NCBI GenBank assembly: GCA_963555705.1
Contig: OY743181.1
Coordinates: forward strand, 28,834,513-28,898,512
Length of the DNA stretch: 64,000 bases
From: Ligustrum vulgare
Taxonomy: Eukaryota; Streptophyta; Magnoliopsida; Lamiales; Oleaceae
Direction of reading: 5' to 3'
Shown: one piece after another, positions 36,348 through 47,590 of the stretch
How the letters are laid out: every line of letters begins with the position of its first letter
Position numbering within the stretch: the first letter of the stretch is position 1
The notes under the pieces: model-generated
Databases searched by the model: none
What the model was told of the DNA's origin: nothing
Seen by the model: only the letters and a program-made list of their open reading frames with translations
Made by a program: the position numbers and the translations under genes

Positions 36348-36680
36348 GCAGTGGTAAATATTAAACCGCTTTGCGGTGACGATTGCTAAACCGCTTGGCG
36401 GTGGCAAATATTAAACCGCTTTGCGGTGACGATTGCCAAATCGGTTGACGGTGGAAAATATTAAACCGCTTTGCAGTGACGATTGTTAAACCGCTTGGCA
36501 GTGGAAAATATTAAACCGCTTTGCGGTGACGATTGCCAAACCGGTTGACGGTGGCAAATATTAAACCGATTTGCGGTGACGATTGCTAAACCGGTTGACG
36601 GTGGCAAATATTAAACCGCTCTGCGGTGACGATTGCTAAACCGGTTGACGGTGGCAAATATTAAACCGCTCTGCGGTGGA
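36348..36680. repeat. 50-bp minisatellite made of short hairpin words
   Basis: The word ttaaaccgct recurs at 36361, 36411, 36461, 36511, 36561, 36611 and 36661, an exact 50-bp period over six full units and a partial one. Each unit holds two self-complementary words, ccgctttgcgg and ccgcttggcgg (or ccggttgacgg), so each can form two tiny stem-loops. Confidence 0.95.
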
Positions 36681-36792
36681 AAAATGATAATCTGGTCCTA
36701 AATAAGGGATATTGCCCACTACATTGTAATTGGCTAGAAGATACACTAATTGAGTTCATGATAGAAATGAAGTTAAAGTTTTTGGAAACGTC

Positions 36793-36990
36793 TAAGTGAA
36801 AGTCTTGAAACGAAAGTCTTGAAATGAAGTGAAAGTCTTGAAATGAAATGAAAGTCTTGAAATGAAGTAAAAGTCTTGAAATGAAAGTCTTGAAATGAAG
36901 TGAAAGTTTTGAAATGAAATGAAAGTCTTGAAATGAAAGTCTTGAAATGAAGTTAAAGTTTTTAGAAATGTTTAAGTGAAAGTTTGGAAG
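36793..36990. repeat. Short minisatellite (gaaagtcttgaaatgaa)n
   Basis: About ten imperfect copies of gaaagtcttgaaatgaa with two spacer variants (gtg, atg) alternate through this stretch. It lies some 110 bp after the 50-bp minisatellite. Confidence 0.9.
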
Positions 36991-37589
36991 GTATGAATGT
37001 CTTGAAAAGTAAAGTAAATGAGGGTAATTACTTTGAATGGTTTAAGGAATTTCATGTCATGAGCATGCACCACGTGCATAAAGTTTACTTACTGAGCTTT
37101 TAGCTCACCCCAATCCCTCCCCAACATTTCAGGTGATGAAAGTTAGGTGACCCGAGGAGAGCACACGGCAGCTGACTCAGGCTATCCCCGCTTCCACCCT
37201 TTTAAAATAAAGTTAAATTAGAATTTATTTCAATTTCTCATTATTTATTCTTTAATTCACGTATTATTGAGGTTAAATTTCCTCTTATTTCATTTGCTAA
37301 AGTTTATTTACTTGGAATTATATTGTTGAGGAGTTTGAAACTTATTGTAAAGGTTTGGATGATGTTTGGGATTGAATGAGTTGCAATGTGTATTTTAAAA
37401 ATGGTTTTGATGTCCCTCTACAGGTTGGCTATGTCCAATTTACAGAGGAGACTCTGTCGAAATTTTTGTAAAATTTTTATAATAGTAAATAAAAAGTTCA
37501 AATGTTTTAAACGATTATTTCCGCATATAATGTGAATGGAAGTTAACACGCCTAGGTTTTAGATTTTAAACTTAGGGTGTTACAGGTAC

Positions 37590-40450
37590 GCTTCTACCTT
37601 GCTTCTCCCTAAATATATATGTTGCTTTTCGTATGGATTTGCCTTTATTGATTTTTGAAAACTGTAACTGTAATTTTTTCCAAATCTTGGAGTTGGATCT
37701 CACATTGTGATCTCCGGATCTTGGAACCACCTCCTCTCCTATCCCTCCAGCGTTCTGGATCGAGAGAGGATAATAATCAATTTGAAGCACATAAATGTAG
37801 TCCTTACGGCCCAAGAAGTTTTCTTGTTGACTTCCAAAGATCACTAAGCCATCCCTTTCGATGAAGAGCTTCAGAGAAGATTTTTTCGCCATCATCAAGC
37901 CTTCAAAGCGCAGGTTTCCTCCCATCTCATCATATACGCGCATATGTACTTTGCTTTTAAAGTGTTAATGTGAAATTGTAATTTTTTTTTTATTGATGAT
38001 GGAGAAATTGAGAATTTTTAAAATGGAGAAATCATCGTGTAGTGAAATGCAGAAAACTTGTTAAGAAAGCTTCTATTAATTCAATTAATAAAATATTGAA
38101 GGATAGTTTCAATTTCAGTTGCATAAATATCAAAGGCAGTCATGAGAATAGGTCCTTGAATTTGTAAAACTGAGGCTGAAATTACAACTTCAGATTTCAG
38201 TTGTTCTTTAATGGAATTCTAGCTTCAAACTCCAAATTTTCTTTGCTAAACATAGAATGATGAGTGTTTGGTCCTTGACTTGTCTGATGTGTTCAATATG
38301 TGTGGTTGTGCATGTTTATGGAGTGCATATTGCTATTGTCATGGAATATTGTTATTGTTCAATGTGTTTTCGTGTTTAATATCCCAATGTTATAGTAAAA
38401 GGCTGAGTGGATATTGTTATTGTTCGATATGTCTATTGAATATTTTTTAGAATTTCTAAATGTAGAAATTTAAGTTATTTTTTGGTTGATCTTTGGCAAA
38501 TTGAGGTTTTCTGGATCAAACTTATTAGTTGTGCCGCAAATCAGCCATTTCTTGAATCCAGCAACAGTTTGTTTTAAATTCATCATTTGAATGTCTCTTG
38601 AGAGGATTGTTATGGATTGAGGATATGTGAGATTGTTTATTTATTTAATAATCAAGATTTCAATAATCTGCTTTCCAATTGTATTAGCTAGTGGATGCTT
38701 CAACTTTAAAAAAGAAGTTGCTGAAGGTGTGGACCAGATGGTTGTAAGGCAACTAACGAGAGGTTAGTGAGGTCTCATTAATATCATATATAATCTAGAT
38801 TTCAATATGTAGTTTGTAGTCTCATTTCTTCTAAATCCACTAGCAATTGAATGTTTCATAAAATATTTTTCTTAATGTGTATCCGTATTATTATTGTTTT
38901 GTAACCGGTGGTATGCTTCTATTTGAAAGACCTTGGTGATCTCTGCCCCAAAAATTTACTCATGGTTTGAGTTTCTTCAAATGCACATATTTCTTGTTGT
39001 TTTCATTCTTTGCTTTTTGGTGACATACTATTAAGGTGTCATCTAACTCAGTCATGTAGAGGAAGTTAATTTTGGGAGGGATTGTCCTTTTGATAATTTT
39101 GGGAGGGATTGTCCTTGACTATTAAAAGCTATTTAAAGTTATATTCTTGTGTTGTTAGTCACTATTTACATTTGTCTCTTTTTGCAATTTATCCATATAG
39201 ATGTCAATTTATTTCCTTGTGGATTTGATTACATGTGCACCAATTTATAGTACTTAGATTTAGATAAATTCTATAGAGCGTATTTAGGTAATCATTAGTA
39301 TCAAGTATCAACTATTAAGCCTTGAAAGAGCCATTTACCAATGTATGTAAACTAACTTTTTAAATTCTATTTCTGTTGCACTTTGACAATGTAGTAACTA
39401 TTACTGAAAATCATCTTCCATTAATTCATCGATTTTATTTTCTTTCATCAATTTTCGTAATTGGTATTTAGTTTGTATCAAGTTGTCTATGCAAAAATGG
39501 ATATGGCAGCTCGATCCAAAGGAATCATGGCCTTCATCAATGAGAAGGGAATGTCTGGGAACGCATATTTTTCTGACAATGAAGATGCACTCAATACATG
39601 TGTCTTTAACTTGTGAAAATCTATCATGGTGGAGATGTGGATCATTTGAGTCTGATAAGAGGCCAACCACACTAAAATTGACTGAGAGCAAGTTTGGTTA
39701 TGCTTAAAAAAGCTACTTTTCTATGAAGTAAGTTAAAACTTCTTTCTAAAAATGCAAGTTTTGTTGTCACCTTTTATTTCTTCAAACGCACAAAAATGCA
39801 AGTTTTACAAATGAAGAGGCGTTCATTTTGGGAGGGATATTTGTGGGTTTTATTGAAATGTATTTTTACTTGTCAATGATTCTTGTCTCTCTATTTGACA
39901 GGGATATTCAATTGTCTAATAAACATGGTTTAGAGATTTCCTAGCCTAGAACTGAACCTAGTAATGGATTGTCATGGAAAATGACAAACATGAGGGGCGA
40001 CAGAGAAGTGCACAAGTAAGTTTATTAATAGTCACACCCCTAAATAAAAAAGACCATATACTTGGAGGGATTTGATTTTATTCTTTAATTTCCCAGTAAA
40101 AGAGCATGATTTGAATTGTGTTGGAGGTTAGTTTTCTTTTCTTTCAAGCTTCTCAGTGCTTTTCTTCTTTGATTTGATATAAATTTTAGGCCTTGCTCAA
40201 AATTTTACAAAACCTCATGATTTTTTTTTTTTTTTGTTGTCCTTGGGTGTTATGTTGATGGGCTAGGATGAGGAAACTGGATCTTGGAATCAGCATAGAG
40301 GAAGAGATGGTCATGAGCATTGGTTGGGCTGAATTACCTACTCGACGTGTTTACAAGATGGTCATGGGCATTGGTTGGATGAGTAATATATTTAATTCAT
40401 GAGGACGTTACTTAATTCTCACTAAGAACATTTATGTTTATTTTTGGATG
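37590..40450 (+). pseudogene. Unrecognised gene-like sequence inside the second CACTA
   Basis: After the solo LTR the + strand shows blocks that look like exons of an ordinary plant gene. 37861-37913 opens ATG and reads MKSFREDFFAIIKPSKR up to a possible donor (cgcag|gttt). 38686-38762 reads SGCFNFKKEVAEGVDQMVVR and ends at agag|gttagt, after a pyrimidine-rich attag. 39493-39605 reads MDMAARSKGIMAFINEKG, then GNAYFSDNEDALNTCVFN to a stop. 39900-40018 reads DIQLSNKHGLEIS, a stop, then NGLSWKMTNMRGDREVHK with a gtaag-like end. 40266-40330 reads DEETGSWNQHRGRDGHEHW. T-rich intron-like DNA separates them. I do not recognise the product. A gene fragment captured by the transposon is the likeliest reading. 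The in-frame stop and missing continuity argue against function. A 123-codon frame on the other strand (37572-37943) overlaps the first block. Confidence 0.4.
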
Positions 40451-40659
40451 TTGAAAGTTTGTTTGCGATACTGTTTAAGTTTCAGATGTAATTACATAAA
40501 TAGTTTTTTTTAAAGTAAATTACATAAATAATTTTAAATGTATTTTGTTACAATATTTTTGTTGGATGATATATTCATTGCACATTAATGTCTTTATTTA
40601 TTGTCTTTTTTTGCACATTTAGAGTATTTTTAATTAATCGGGTAAAAAATTTATAAAAA

Positions 40660-41170
40660 ACTAAAACATATAAAAAAATTGAAACGAATAATTTCGTTGA
40701 TTGGACGAATTATTTAGTGTATGAAATTTTGTTCTCCACAAAAAAATTTGTAGGGAAAAATAGAAACTAGTCCAAAAAATAATTATGATCACAAATTCTT
40801 TATTTGTTGGGACAAATTTTAGTCGACAAATATTCATTCTCCTCAAAGTTATATTTGTAGGGAAAAATAGGATTAAGCTGACAACATATTTTGACATTGT
40901 GACTACAAAATCGTTTTGTAGGCAAAAATTACTTTTACACACAAATTGTTTTTTGGGGAAAGATCTTACTAGACAAATAGTATTTGTCTCCAAAGTTTTT
41001 GTAGGGACAAGTCTTAGCATGCAAACTTCACAATTTGTGGGCTTAACCCTTTCCCCACGATGTTTGCGCAACAAAGTTCTCCACGAAATTTTTTTTTGGG
41101 AAAAAGCCTTTGCCCACAAATGTGAACATTTTCCTACAAAAAAAATTTGTATGTGAAATGTAAAATTCTT
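40660..41170. repeat. Subterminal repeats of the second CACTA, right side
   Basis: Repeated words atttgtagggaaaaata, tttgtaggcaaaaatt and tttgtagggacaagt, often preceded by a cacaaa-like word, mirror the left side and end in ttcttgtagtg. Long frames on both strands here (172 codons -, 123 codons +) arise from the repeats. Confidence 0.8.
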
Positions 41171-41176
41171 GTAGTG

Positions 41177-42369
41177 CAAGGCTCATTCCCCAGATCACTC
41201 CAGAGAAAAATAACTAGTTTTGTAAAATTATTGTGCTAGAAAAAAAAGCCCCAGAATATGCCAAAGAGAGAACAGGAAATATCAACATTAATACATGCTT
41301 ATGGATGCTCAAGTAATAAATGAACAATAATAAATTACGTATTTTCATTTAATTAAACATTAGTTATTTTCACAAAGAAAATGGCACAAATACACGCACT
41401 GTTCTAAATTTCCACTACATAATTATGTACAACATATGTTTATTTCTTTATTAGGATATATTTATTTCTTCATTACTACTATAATTTTGAATTTGACTTC
41501 TACAAATTATTGTATAGCATAATTTACAATTTATATATAACATAAATACTTGTCGCAATCTTCTTTTCTTCATTTTTTATTACAGTGTTTATAGTTTCAA
41601 TGTGTATTTCTTCATATATTAATTTCTAATTGTACATTCTGGTAAACAAATAGTTTCAGGAATTACAAAATGACTATCAATGCATTTTATTGTTTTATTT
41701 CCTTACTTTGTACCTTCATATGTTTCTAATTATCATATGAAACCATTCAGATTTACTACAATAGGTACATATTTATTTTATTTAAAGCGTTCATTTTGTT
41801 TGTTATTTTTAGAAAAATTACTAACATAAATACACATTTCTAAATTTCTACTGGATAATATATTTGATTCTTTATTACAATTTTAACTTTCAAAAATTAT
41901 TGTATAGCATACTTTACAATTTCTATATAGCTTTACTTATTTTCTTCATACTCATAAATTTACTTATTAATTTTTGATTGAGGGTATCCTATAGTAAAAC
42001 TTTCTACTAAACCAATGTCATTTTTTGTTTTAAATTCTTAATAAATTCTTACATACCTAAAGCTTCCATTTTCTCAATTCTTGGTCAATTAAAAAAAAAT
42101 ACTTTTCCATCTTAACTCCTCTCTAGATAACTTCCCTCATTCTTATAATTTTATGACTATGAATAAATTTGGGAAACAAAGTTCAGGCTACGATATTCGA
42201 ACAAAACATTAAACCTTTGGAAACAACTTTGAAACCATTAAAAAACTATTTAGTATCAAAAGCAACGATACAACACACGGATGACAGATTCAAGTCTACG
42301 ATTGGCGAAATAAAATGGATTATAAGAAGCACAACTTGGTTAGAAGAAATTGACGAGGATTATACTGCT
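41177..42369. other. AT-rich sequence with one diverged direct repeat
   Basis: No gene recognised. 41390-41545 and 41810-41935 share words such as tctaaatttc-actg/cactac, attattgtatagcata and tttacaattt-tatata about 400 bp apart, a weak old duplication. An 87-codon + frame at 42169-42432 has no recognisable domain. Confidence 0.45.
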
Positions 42370-43008
42370 CTTTGGGCGTTTTGTGTGTATTTCAGCAAAA
42401 AAAATGTTCAAAACGTGGAAAATACGTTTTGAGGATTTTTTTTTTTTTTTTTTTTTTAAGAATTATCCTAACTTGGAACTAAGCCTAAATAAAGATTTTT
42501 TTTTCTCTTTTGAGAATTATCCTAACTTAGAACTAAGTTTAAATAAAGTTTTATTAAATTCAATATCAACATTAAAAAAAAATTAAGTGAAAATTCTTGT
42601 TGTTATATTTCAAAAAATGTCTTGATAAATGGACTCTGATGGTTTTGAAAGAACTTGCATTTTCTGAATTTTAATAGAACTAGAGCTTCCTCAAATCCCG
42701 AACCTGATCAAGCTATGTTAATATAGACTCTTAATGCTCACATTAGTGTATTGCATGTAACCATGTTTTCAGTGTATTGTGAAAGGAAATTTAAGTTTGA
42801 GTCAGTAGTATTCTAGCTTAAGTGATATTCTGCAAAATTCAATCAGAACGTGCTTTCCATTTTTTCGTTTTCAAAAACTGTTTTCAGAAATGACAAACCA
42901 AAAGCGTTTTCAGCAAATTTGAAAACAAAAATAAAAACAGGAAATACAAAACATTTTCGAAAATGAAAATACAAAATAAAATACAAACAGAACGCCACCT
43001 TACACTTT
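42370..43008. mobile_element. MITE-like AT-rich repeat, copy 1
   Basis: It aligns with 50815-51468 in the same orientation: shared words include gggcgttttg-gtatatttca, gttcaaaa-cg-aaaa, atatttc-aaaaa, ttttcagaaatgacaaa and ttttcagcaaattt, ending aaatacaaacagaacgccacctta. No coding capacity. The left boundary is unclear. Confidence 0.55.
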
Positions 43009-43334
43009 ACAAATTCAAATACACACACACACACAATCATTATTATAACAACATTTTTTACCTATGCAGGAATTATAGGAGTTATTGTGGATATCCAACC
43101 AATTCTCCAGGTTCAAACAAGTTGAAATACAACGGCTAATGCACAAAATATCATTCTCACAACATAACAACATCTATTTCATTTCTTATTTTCATCATTT
43201 TTACATTTCCAATGTCAATCTTATAAGAAACAAATAACAACACACACTTGTATAACAATTAAAATACTTCTTATTTCATTACAATCATCTGTACTTACAA
43301 TTCTTTTCTCTTTTACACAATACAAATGACAAAT

Positions 43335-43640
43335 CCAAATGCAGTGTTCGACTCGAAGATGAAATCGCTACCATACAGGCTTCTTTAATAGGACAATTTG
43401 CTGAAAAATACTTGGATCTTTCAAGCATGGAGTTAATGAACAAAAGCCCAGAGGTAAAATATATATTAAGTCATAATATTTCCTTGTGCATCTACATCAC
43501 CAAACAGCTAGATAATTTTATATTATCATCAACTTCATATGACACCACAAAGTTTCGTACAGGAAATACTCAACCTCTTAGCCTCTCTCAATGCCAAATA
43601 AAACAACAAGCTATAGTTAGTTTACATAAAAATTGGTAAT
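43335..43640 (+). pseudogene. Possible RPA1-like OB-fold fragment (Helitron-associated type)
   Basis: The + strand reads CSVRLEDEIATIQASLIGQF then AEKYLDLSSMELMNKSPE, ending at a possible donor (gag|gtaaaa). This resembles the C-terminal OB-fold of replication protein A large subunits that plant Helitrons often carry, where a Cys-rich strand leads into V-L-DE and an AEK-L segment. The following 75-codon frame has no clear motif, and the lysine-rich DNA to about 43880 would suit the usual basic tail. The match is short and made by eye. The Helitron helicase relic at 28.3-30.3 kb could belong to the same kind of element but is 13 kb away and separated by other insertions. Confidence 0.4.
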
Positions 43641-44486
43641 GAAGATCCAAAGACGAAAAAAAAAAGCAAATTCAATGTCATCTACATTATAAATGACGTA
43701 TGTCCATCAACAGAACAGAAGAAGGTACAATGGAGAACAAATCTGAATAAGGAGACTTGTCCAGTAAAGGAAAACACGTTGGAGATTCTTTGCGAAGGAA
43801 TTTGCAAATCAATCAAGAAGACGACATTAAGACAAAGAAGGCAAAATCACAATGTCGTCTGAGAATGAAGAAGTAAACTTCATAACGAAAGCATCTTGAG
43901 GGTTAACATCTCGACTCTAGCCTATACAAATGAATCCTTATACCTCTCCTGCAAAGGATAAAAACAGGTAAATTGCATTTTCAGAAACTACAATGTATGC
44001 TTTATAATTTTTTTAATTATTTTGTACTAGACCCAACACATGCTATATTACAAAACTTCACACACCTCACACAAACACCTGTGAGTTTTCACCCTTCTAT
44101 TGACTATATGTATATGTACATATCAGTACCTCATCATGGGTCAATTGGTACTTTTGTAACGACAGTACATGAACTGTTTGTACATTATAGCAATAAGAGT
44201 TCATCATATTTCTATTCAACGTCCCAAAGTAATTCACTATATAAATATTAACTTCGAAAATTTCATTCCAACAACTACTAACACCATTATAGCCCTTCAA
44301 TTTGTCATTTAAATGTTTTCCTTCCTTATTGATCACTTAGGATCCCTGCATTACAAATTAATCAACAACATTCTTATAAGAATAACAACGTACTCAAAAT
44401 ATCACTCCACTGAATGACAATAATATCAAACTAATTCATTGCTTAAACTATCATACCACATATTTTACTATTTCAGACAAAAATAC
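43641..44486. other. Unassigned sequence left of the copia element
   Basis: A purine-rich part (43650-43900) may continue the RPA-like relic; the rest shows no gene. The last five bases, AATAC, form the left flank of the copia insertion. Confidence 0.4.
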
Positions 44487-44879
44487 TGTTAGCATTTCTA
44501 TAATTTCATATAAAGCATGCAATAATCTATTCTCTCTCTTTACCTCTCTATTAAAGTAATTGAATAACATACCTTGATCCATTAATTAATTATGAAGATG
44601 AAATATGCAATTAAAGAAATAAAGAAAACAAGAAACTATTCTCTCTCTTTACCTCTCTATAATTGGACGTGTTTAACTAATGAGTTACAGTCGCACTTTT
44701 ATAGGTAGAGAGAGGCAGCTTCTAAAGATCTTAAAAGAACCGTTAACCTCCCATTAAAGTGTACATTTATTTTACATCCATTAAATAGTTCATTAAGAAA
44801 CCGTAAACTTCTCAATTTGCAAAAGATTTTAGCAACATTAATTATTTTATTAATAAGAGCCACATTAATTGGTCTTACA
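44487..44879 (-). repeat. 3' LTR of the copia element
   Basis: 393 bp. Compared with the other LTR, the first part after caataatct is replaced by attctctctctttacctct, a word that also occurs once further on in both LTRs. This looks like a local template switch or gene conversion. Confidence 0.9.
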
Positions 44880-44892
44880 ATCTCCCACTTGG
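44880..44892 (-). promoter_or_regulatory. Polypurine tract of the copia element
   Basis: CCAAGTGGGAGAT on the - strand, directly before the 3' LTR. Confidence 0.8.
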
Positions 44893-45299
44893 CTCTTATA
44901 ATATCGTCTTGTTATGTGGTCCAAAACATAATGCGCATATCATAAGCTAAAATCTCTCATAAGTTGGTCACTTAATATATCATCTTTAAGTATAGATTAA
45001 TAAGAGTCATGGCGGTTTTACATCATTATTTCGATGTCGTTCCTTCCATGTACTACTATATTAGTCCCCACTTATGATACGTAATGAGAAGTTCTATAAT
45101 TTTTTAGCAATAATGTCTTCGTAAAGACTATCCTCATTGGCATTCATATGATCCATTCATGTACATGTACCAACAGTTATGACAAGAATAATATTTTTTC
45201 AAAAACAATATTTAAGCAAGCTCCAAGTGTCAAGTACATAAATATCAAAATTACATAATGTCAATGATCATTTCTAAGAATGCCAATTCTTTCGACATG

Positions 45300-45818
45300 T
45301 TAATTAAATGTCTTTGGTGGCAATCCTTTTGATAGTGGATTTGCAATCATAGGATTGGTGCTATTGTGCTCGATTGACACTCTTTGTTTTTGAACTTCTT
45401 CTTTAACAGCAAAGTACTTCAACTCCATATGTTTAGCACCTTTAGAATACTTTTCGTTCTTTGAAAAGAAGACTGCTGCAGAATTGTGAGAATAAATTTT
45501 CAACGGCTTAGCAATACTGTCGACAATTCCAAGCCCTAAAATAAAGTTCCGCAACCATTTTCCTTGAATTGTGGACTCAAAGCATGCCACAAACTCAGTT
45601 TCCATAGTGGATGGAGCAATGACTGACTGCTTCGCATTTTTCCATGATATAGCCCCTTCTGCTAAGAGGAATAGGTAGCCAAATGTGGACTTCCTAGTAT
45701 CCACACATCCAGCAAAGTCTAAATCTAAATATCCAACGGTCAAGTTCTGGGTTACTTTGATATCTGCCCAGCATTCCGACAGCAAAACTAATATCTGGCC
45801 CGGTGCAAGTCTGAGCAT
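45300..45818 (-). pseudogene. Copia RNase H domain
   Basis: Residues about 28-172 of this frame form the RNase H end of the copia polyprotein: GYLDLDFAGCVDTRKSTFGY, ISWKNAKQSVIAPSTMETEF, IYSHNSAAVFFSKNEKYSKG, AKHMELKYFAVKEEVQ and MIANPLSKGLPPKTF follow in order. The last motif usually reads ADPLTKG; the D to N change would remove a catalytic acid. RNase H degrades the RNA strand of the RNA-DNA hybrid during reverse transcription. The frame overlaps the RT frame out of phase, and about 30 residues normally found between SNPxL and the DFAGC block are missing, so a deletion with frameshift separates the two domains near 45780-45800. Confidence 0.9.
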
Positions 45819-46701
45819 ATATTAAGCTCCCAACAAGAGATGTATAAGGAATAGCTGTCATTTGTTTGCATTCCAATTCATTCTTAGGACATTGCATGAG
45901 ACTAAATTTGTCTCCTTTCTGAATTGGAGCAACACTTGCAGAACATTTTTCCATCTTAAATCTCTCTAGAACTTTATTGATATATGCTTTTTGAGAAAAC
46001 CCTAACAATCCTTGTGACCTATCTCGAAATATTTCAATTTCAATTTCAATCACATAGGTTGCCTCTCCCATATCTTTCATTTCAAAATTGTTAGAGAGAA
46101 ATTTCTTAGTCTCGTATAATAGACTAAGATCATTAGTAGCTAGCAAGATGTCATCAACAAATAGAATCAAGAATACAAACTTGCTCCCACTGACCTTTAG
46201 ATATATACATCGATCAACGATGTTTTCCTTAAATCCAAAGGAAGTGATGGTATCTTTGAACTTAAGATACCATTGATGAGAAGCTTGTTTAAGTCCGTAT
46301 ATTGATTTCTTTAACTTACACACCATGTGTTTTTTTCCTTCAACTGAAAAACCTTCAGGTTGATCCATATAAACTTCTTCATCCAAATTTCCATTTAGAA
46401 AGGCAGTTTTCACATCTATTTGATATATCTCTAAGTCATAATGAGCTACTAAAGCCATTATAATTCTTAGTGAGACTTTCTTAGAAATCGGAGAAAATGT
46501 CTCTTTATAATCAATGCCATTTTTCTGAGTAAAACCTTTGGTAACAAGTCTTGCTTTATATCGTTCGATATTACCATTAGAGTCCCGCTTCATCTTAAAG
46601 ACCCATTTGCACCCAACTCTTTTACATGATTCAAGTAATTCAACGAGATCCCAGACTTTATTATGCTCCATAGATTTCATCTCATCTTTCATAGCATCCA
46701 A
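45694..46701 (-). pseudogene. Copia reverse transcriptase domain (335 codons open)
   Basis: The frame covers the whole copia RT: KRVGCKWVFKMKRDSNG, ERYKARLVTKGFTQKNGIDY, ETFSPISKK, DVKTAFLNGNLDEEVYM, CKLKKSIYGLKQASHQWY, and the active-site motif LFVDDILLATND (VDD aspartates intact), then FEMKDMGEATYV, SQKAYINKVLERF and SFAVGMLGRYQSNPEL, after which it shifts out of frame. A short IEI duplication (EIEIEIFRD) is visible after the catalytic palm. RT makes cDNA from the element's RNA in a cytoplasmic particle. The methionine at the start is internal; the polyprotein originally began some 2.4 kb upstream. The domain itself has no stop, but its connection to integrase and RNase H is broken. Confidence 0.9.
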
Positions 46702-46789
46702 CCACTTATCAGAATTAGCATTCTCAATGGCTTGTGAAAATGAAACTAGATCATCATCAACAATTCCTAAGTCAAAAATTTGACTCTTT

Positions 46790-47590
46790 TAGGTAAACCA
46801 CGTAATAATCAGAAATAGCAGGTCTCTGTTTTCTTTCTGACCTTCTTAATGTTATTTCTCATGGTTCATTTAATGATGGTGCATTAGTAGCAACTTCATT
46901 GTGAGGCGTTTGATCATTTATTTGTTGTTCTGGCAAATTGCCATGTCGTTCATCAATTTGAGGAACAACATTAGAAGAAGTTGAGGCTAGAGAAACTTGA
47001 ACTCTAACTTCTTGAATTTCCACATTTCATGGTTCTAAACTCCCACTAACTTTTCCATTTTCAACGAACCTAGCATTTCCAGTTTTAACAATTCTAGTAT
47101 TATGGTTAGGACAATAAAATCTATACCCCTTTGATTTTTATAGATAACCAATAAGAAATATACTGATTGTTCTTAGTCCAGTTTCTTTTCATGTGGATTA
47201 TAAATTCTTGCTTCTGTCGAGCAACCCCAACACATGTAGGTGCCTTAAACTGGGTTTCCTTCCAGTCCACATTTCAAAAGGAGTCTTTGGAACTGCCTTA
47301 CTAGGAACCCTATTATGTAATTACGTGGAAGTCTTTAATGTATACATCCATAAAGAAATGGGTAAAGAAGCATTGTTTAACATACACCTAACAATTGCCA
47401 TTAAAGTACGATTACGCCTTTCAGCTACACCATTATGTTGTGGTGTGCCTGTTATAATGTATTAAGCACATATGCCACATCTTTCAAGAAATTTAGCAAA
47501 TGGACCAGGGTGTTGTCCAGTTTCATCATACTTTCCATAATATTCACCACCTCTATCGGATCGAGTAATTTTTACTTTTCTGTCTAATTG
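46790..47590 (-). pseudogene. Copia integrase, catalytic C-terminal half, with stops
   Basis: The - strand frame continues the integrase with ITRSDRGGEYYGKYDE, GPFAKFLERCGIC, a stop, then TGTPQHNGVAERRNRTLM (47405-47455), LPISLWMYTLKT, a stop, NRVPSKAVPKTPFEMWTGRK and HLHVWGC. The third catalytic acid lies in the GTPQHNGVAERRN block. At least four stop codons interrupt it. Confidence 0.8.

Larger units (their letters stand above)
34490..37584 (+). mobile_element. Solo LTR, probably Tekay-type gypsy, 3.1 kb
   Basis: It starts TGTAAGACCG and ends AGGGTGTTACA, with perfect 5-bp flanks GGTAC at 34485-34489 and 37585-37589. No internal gag-pol, primer site or second LTR lies between, so this is the product of recombination between two LTRs. 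The length, TG...CA ends and the words actgagcttttagctcacccc (37091-37111) and cattcaggtgatga-like downstream sequence fit the long LTRs of Tekay/Del chromoviruses; lineage is inferred. It contains a CT-rich leader-like tract, (TA)n and two minisatellites. Confidence 0.8.
33775..41176. mobile_element. Second CACTA transposon, no transposase seen, carrying gene-like sequence and a solo LTR
   Basis: The right end reads, inverted, CACTACAAGAATTTTACA; the left end reads CAATACAAGAAAATTAGG, the same terminus with one change in the CACTA word. Both sides are flanked by CAA (33772-33774 and 41177-41179), a 3-bp duplication as expected for CACTA. Both ends carry many subterminal cctacaaa/tttgtagg motifs. 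Total length is 7.4 kb; subtracting the nested solo LTR (34490-37584 plus 5 bp) leaves about 4.3 kb. I found no TNP1 or TNP2 motif inside. Instead there are exon-like blocks at 37861-40400. Confidence 0.85.

Noticed and set aside
36348..36680. Regular 50-bp direct repeats that could suggest a CRISPR array
   Set aside because: There are no unique spacers between repeats, the genome is a plant, and the array lies inside an LTR. It is a minisatellite.
37572..37943. 123-codon - strand frame after the solo LTR
   Set aside because: It crosses the LTR boundary and its TGTTACA end, and it overlaps leader-like sequence and a + strand ATG block. No known domain. Kept only as a remark.
40661..41179. 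172-codon - strand and 123-codon + strand frames
   Set aside because: Both are produced by the subterminal repeats of the second CACTA element; repeated cctacaaa words avoid stops.
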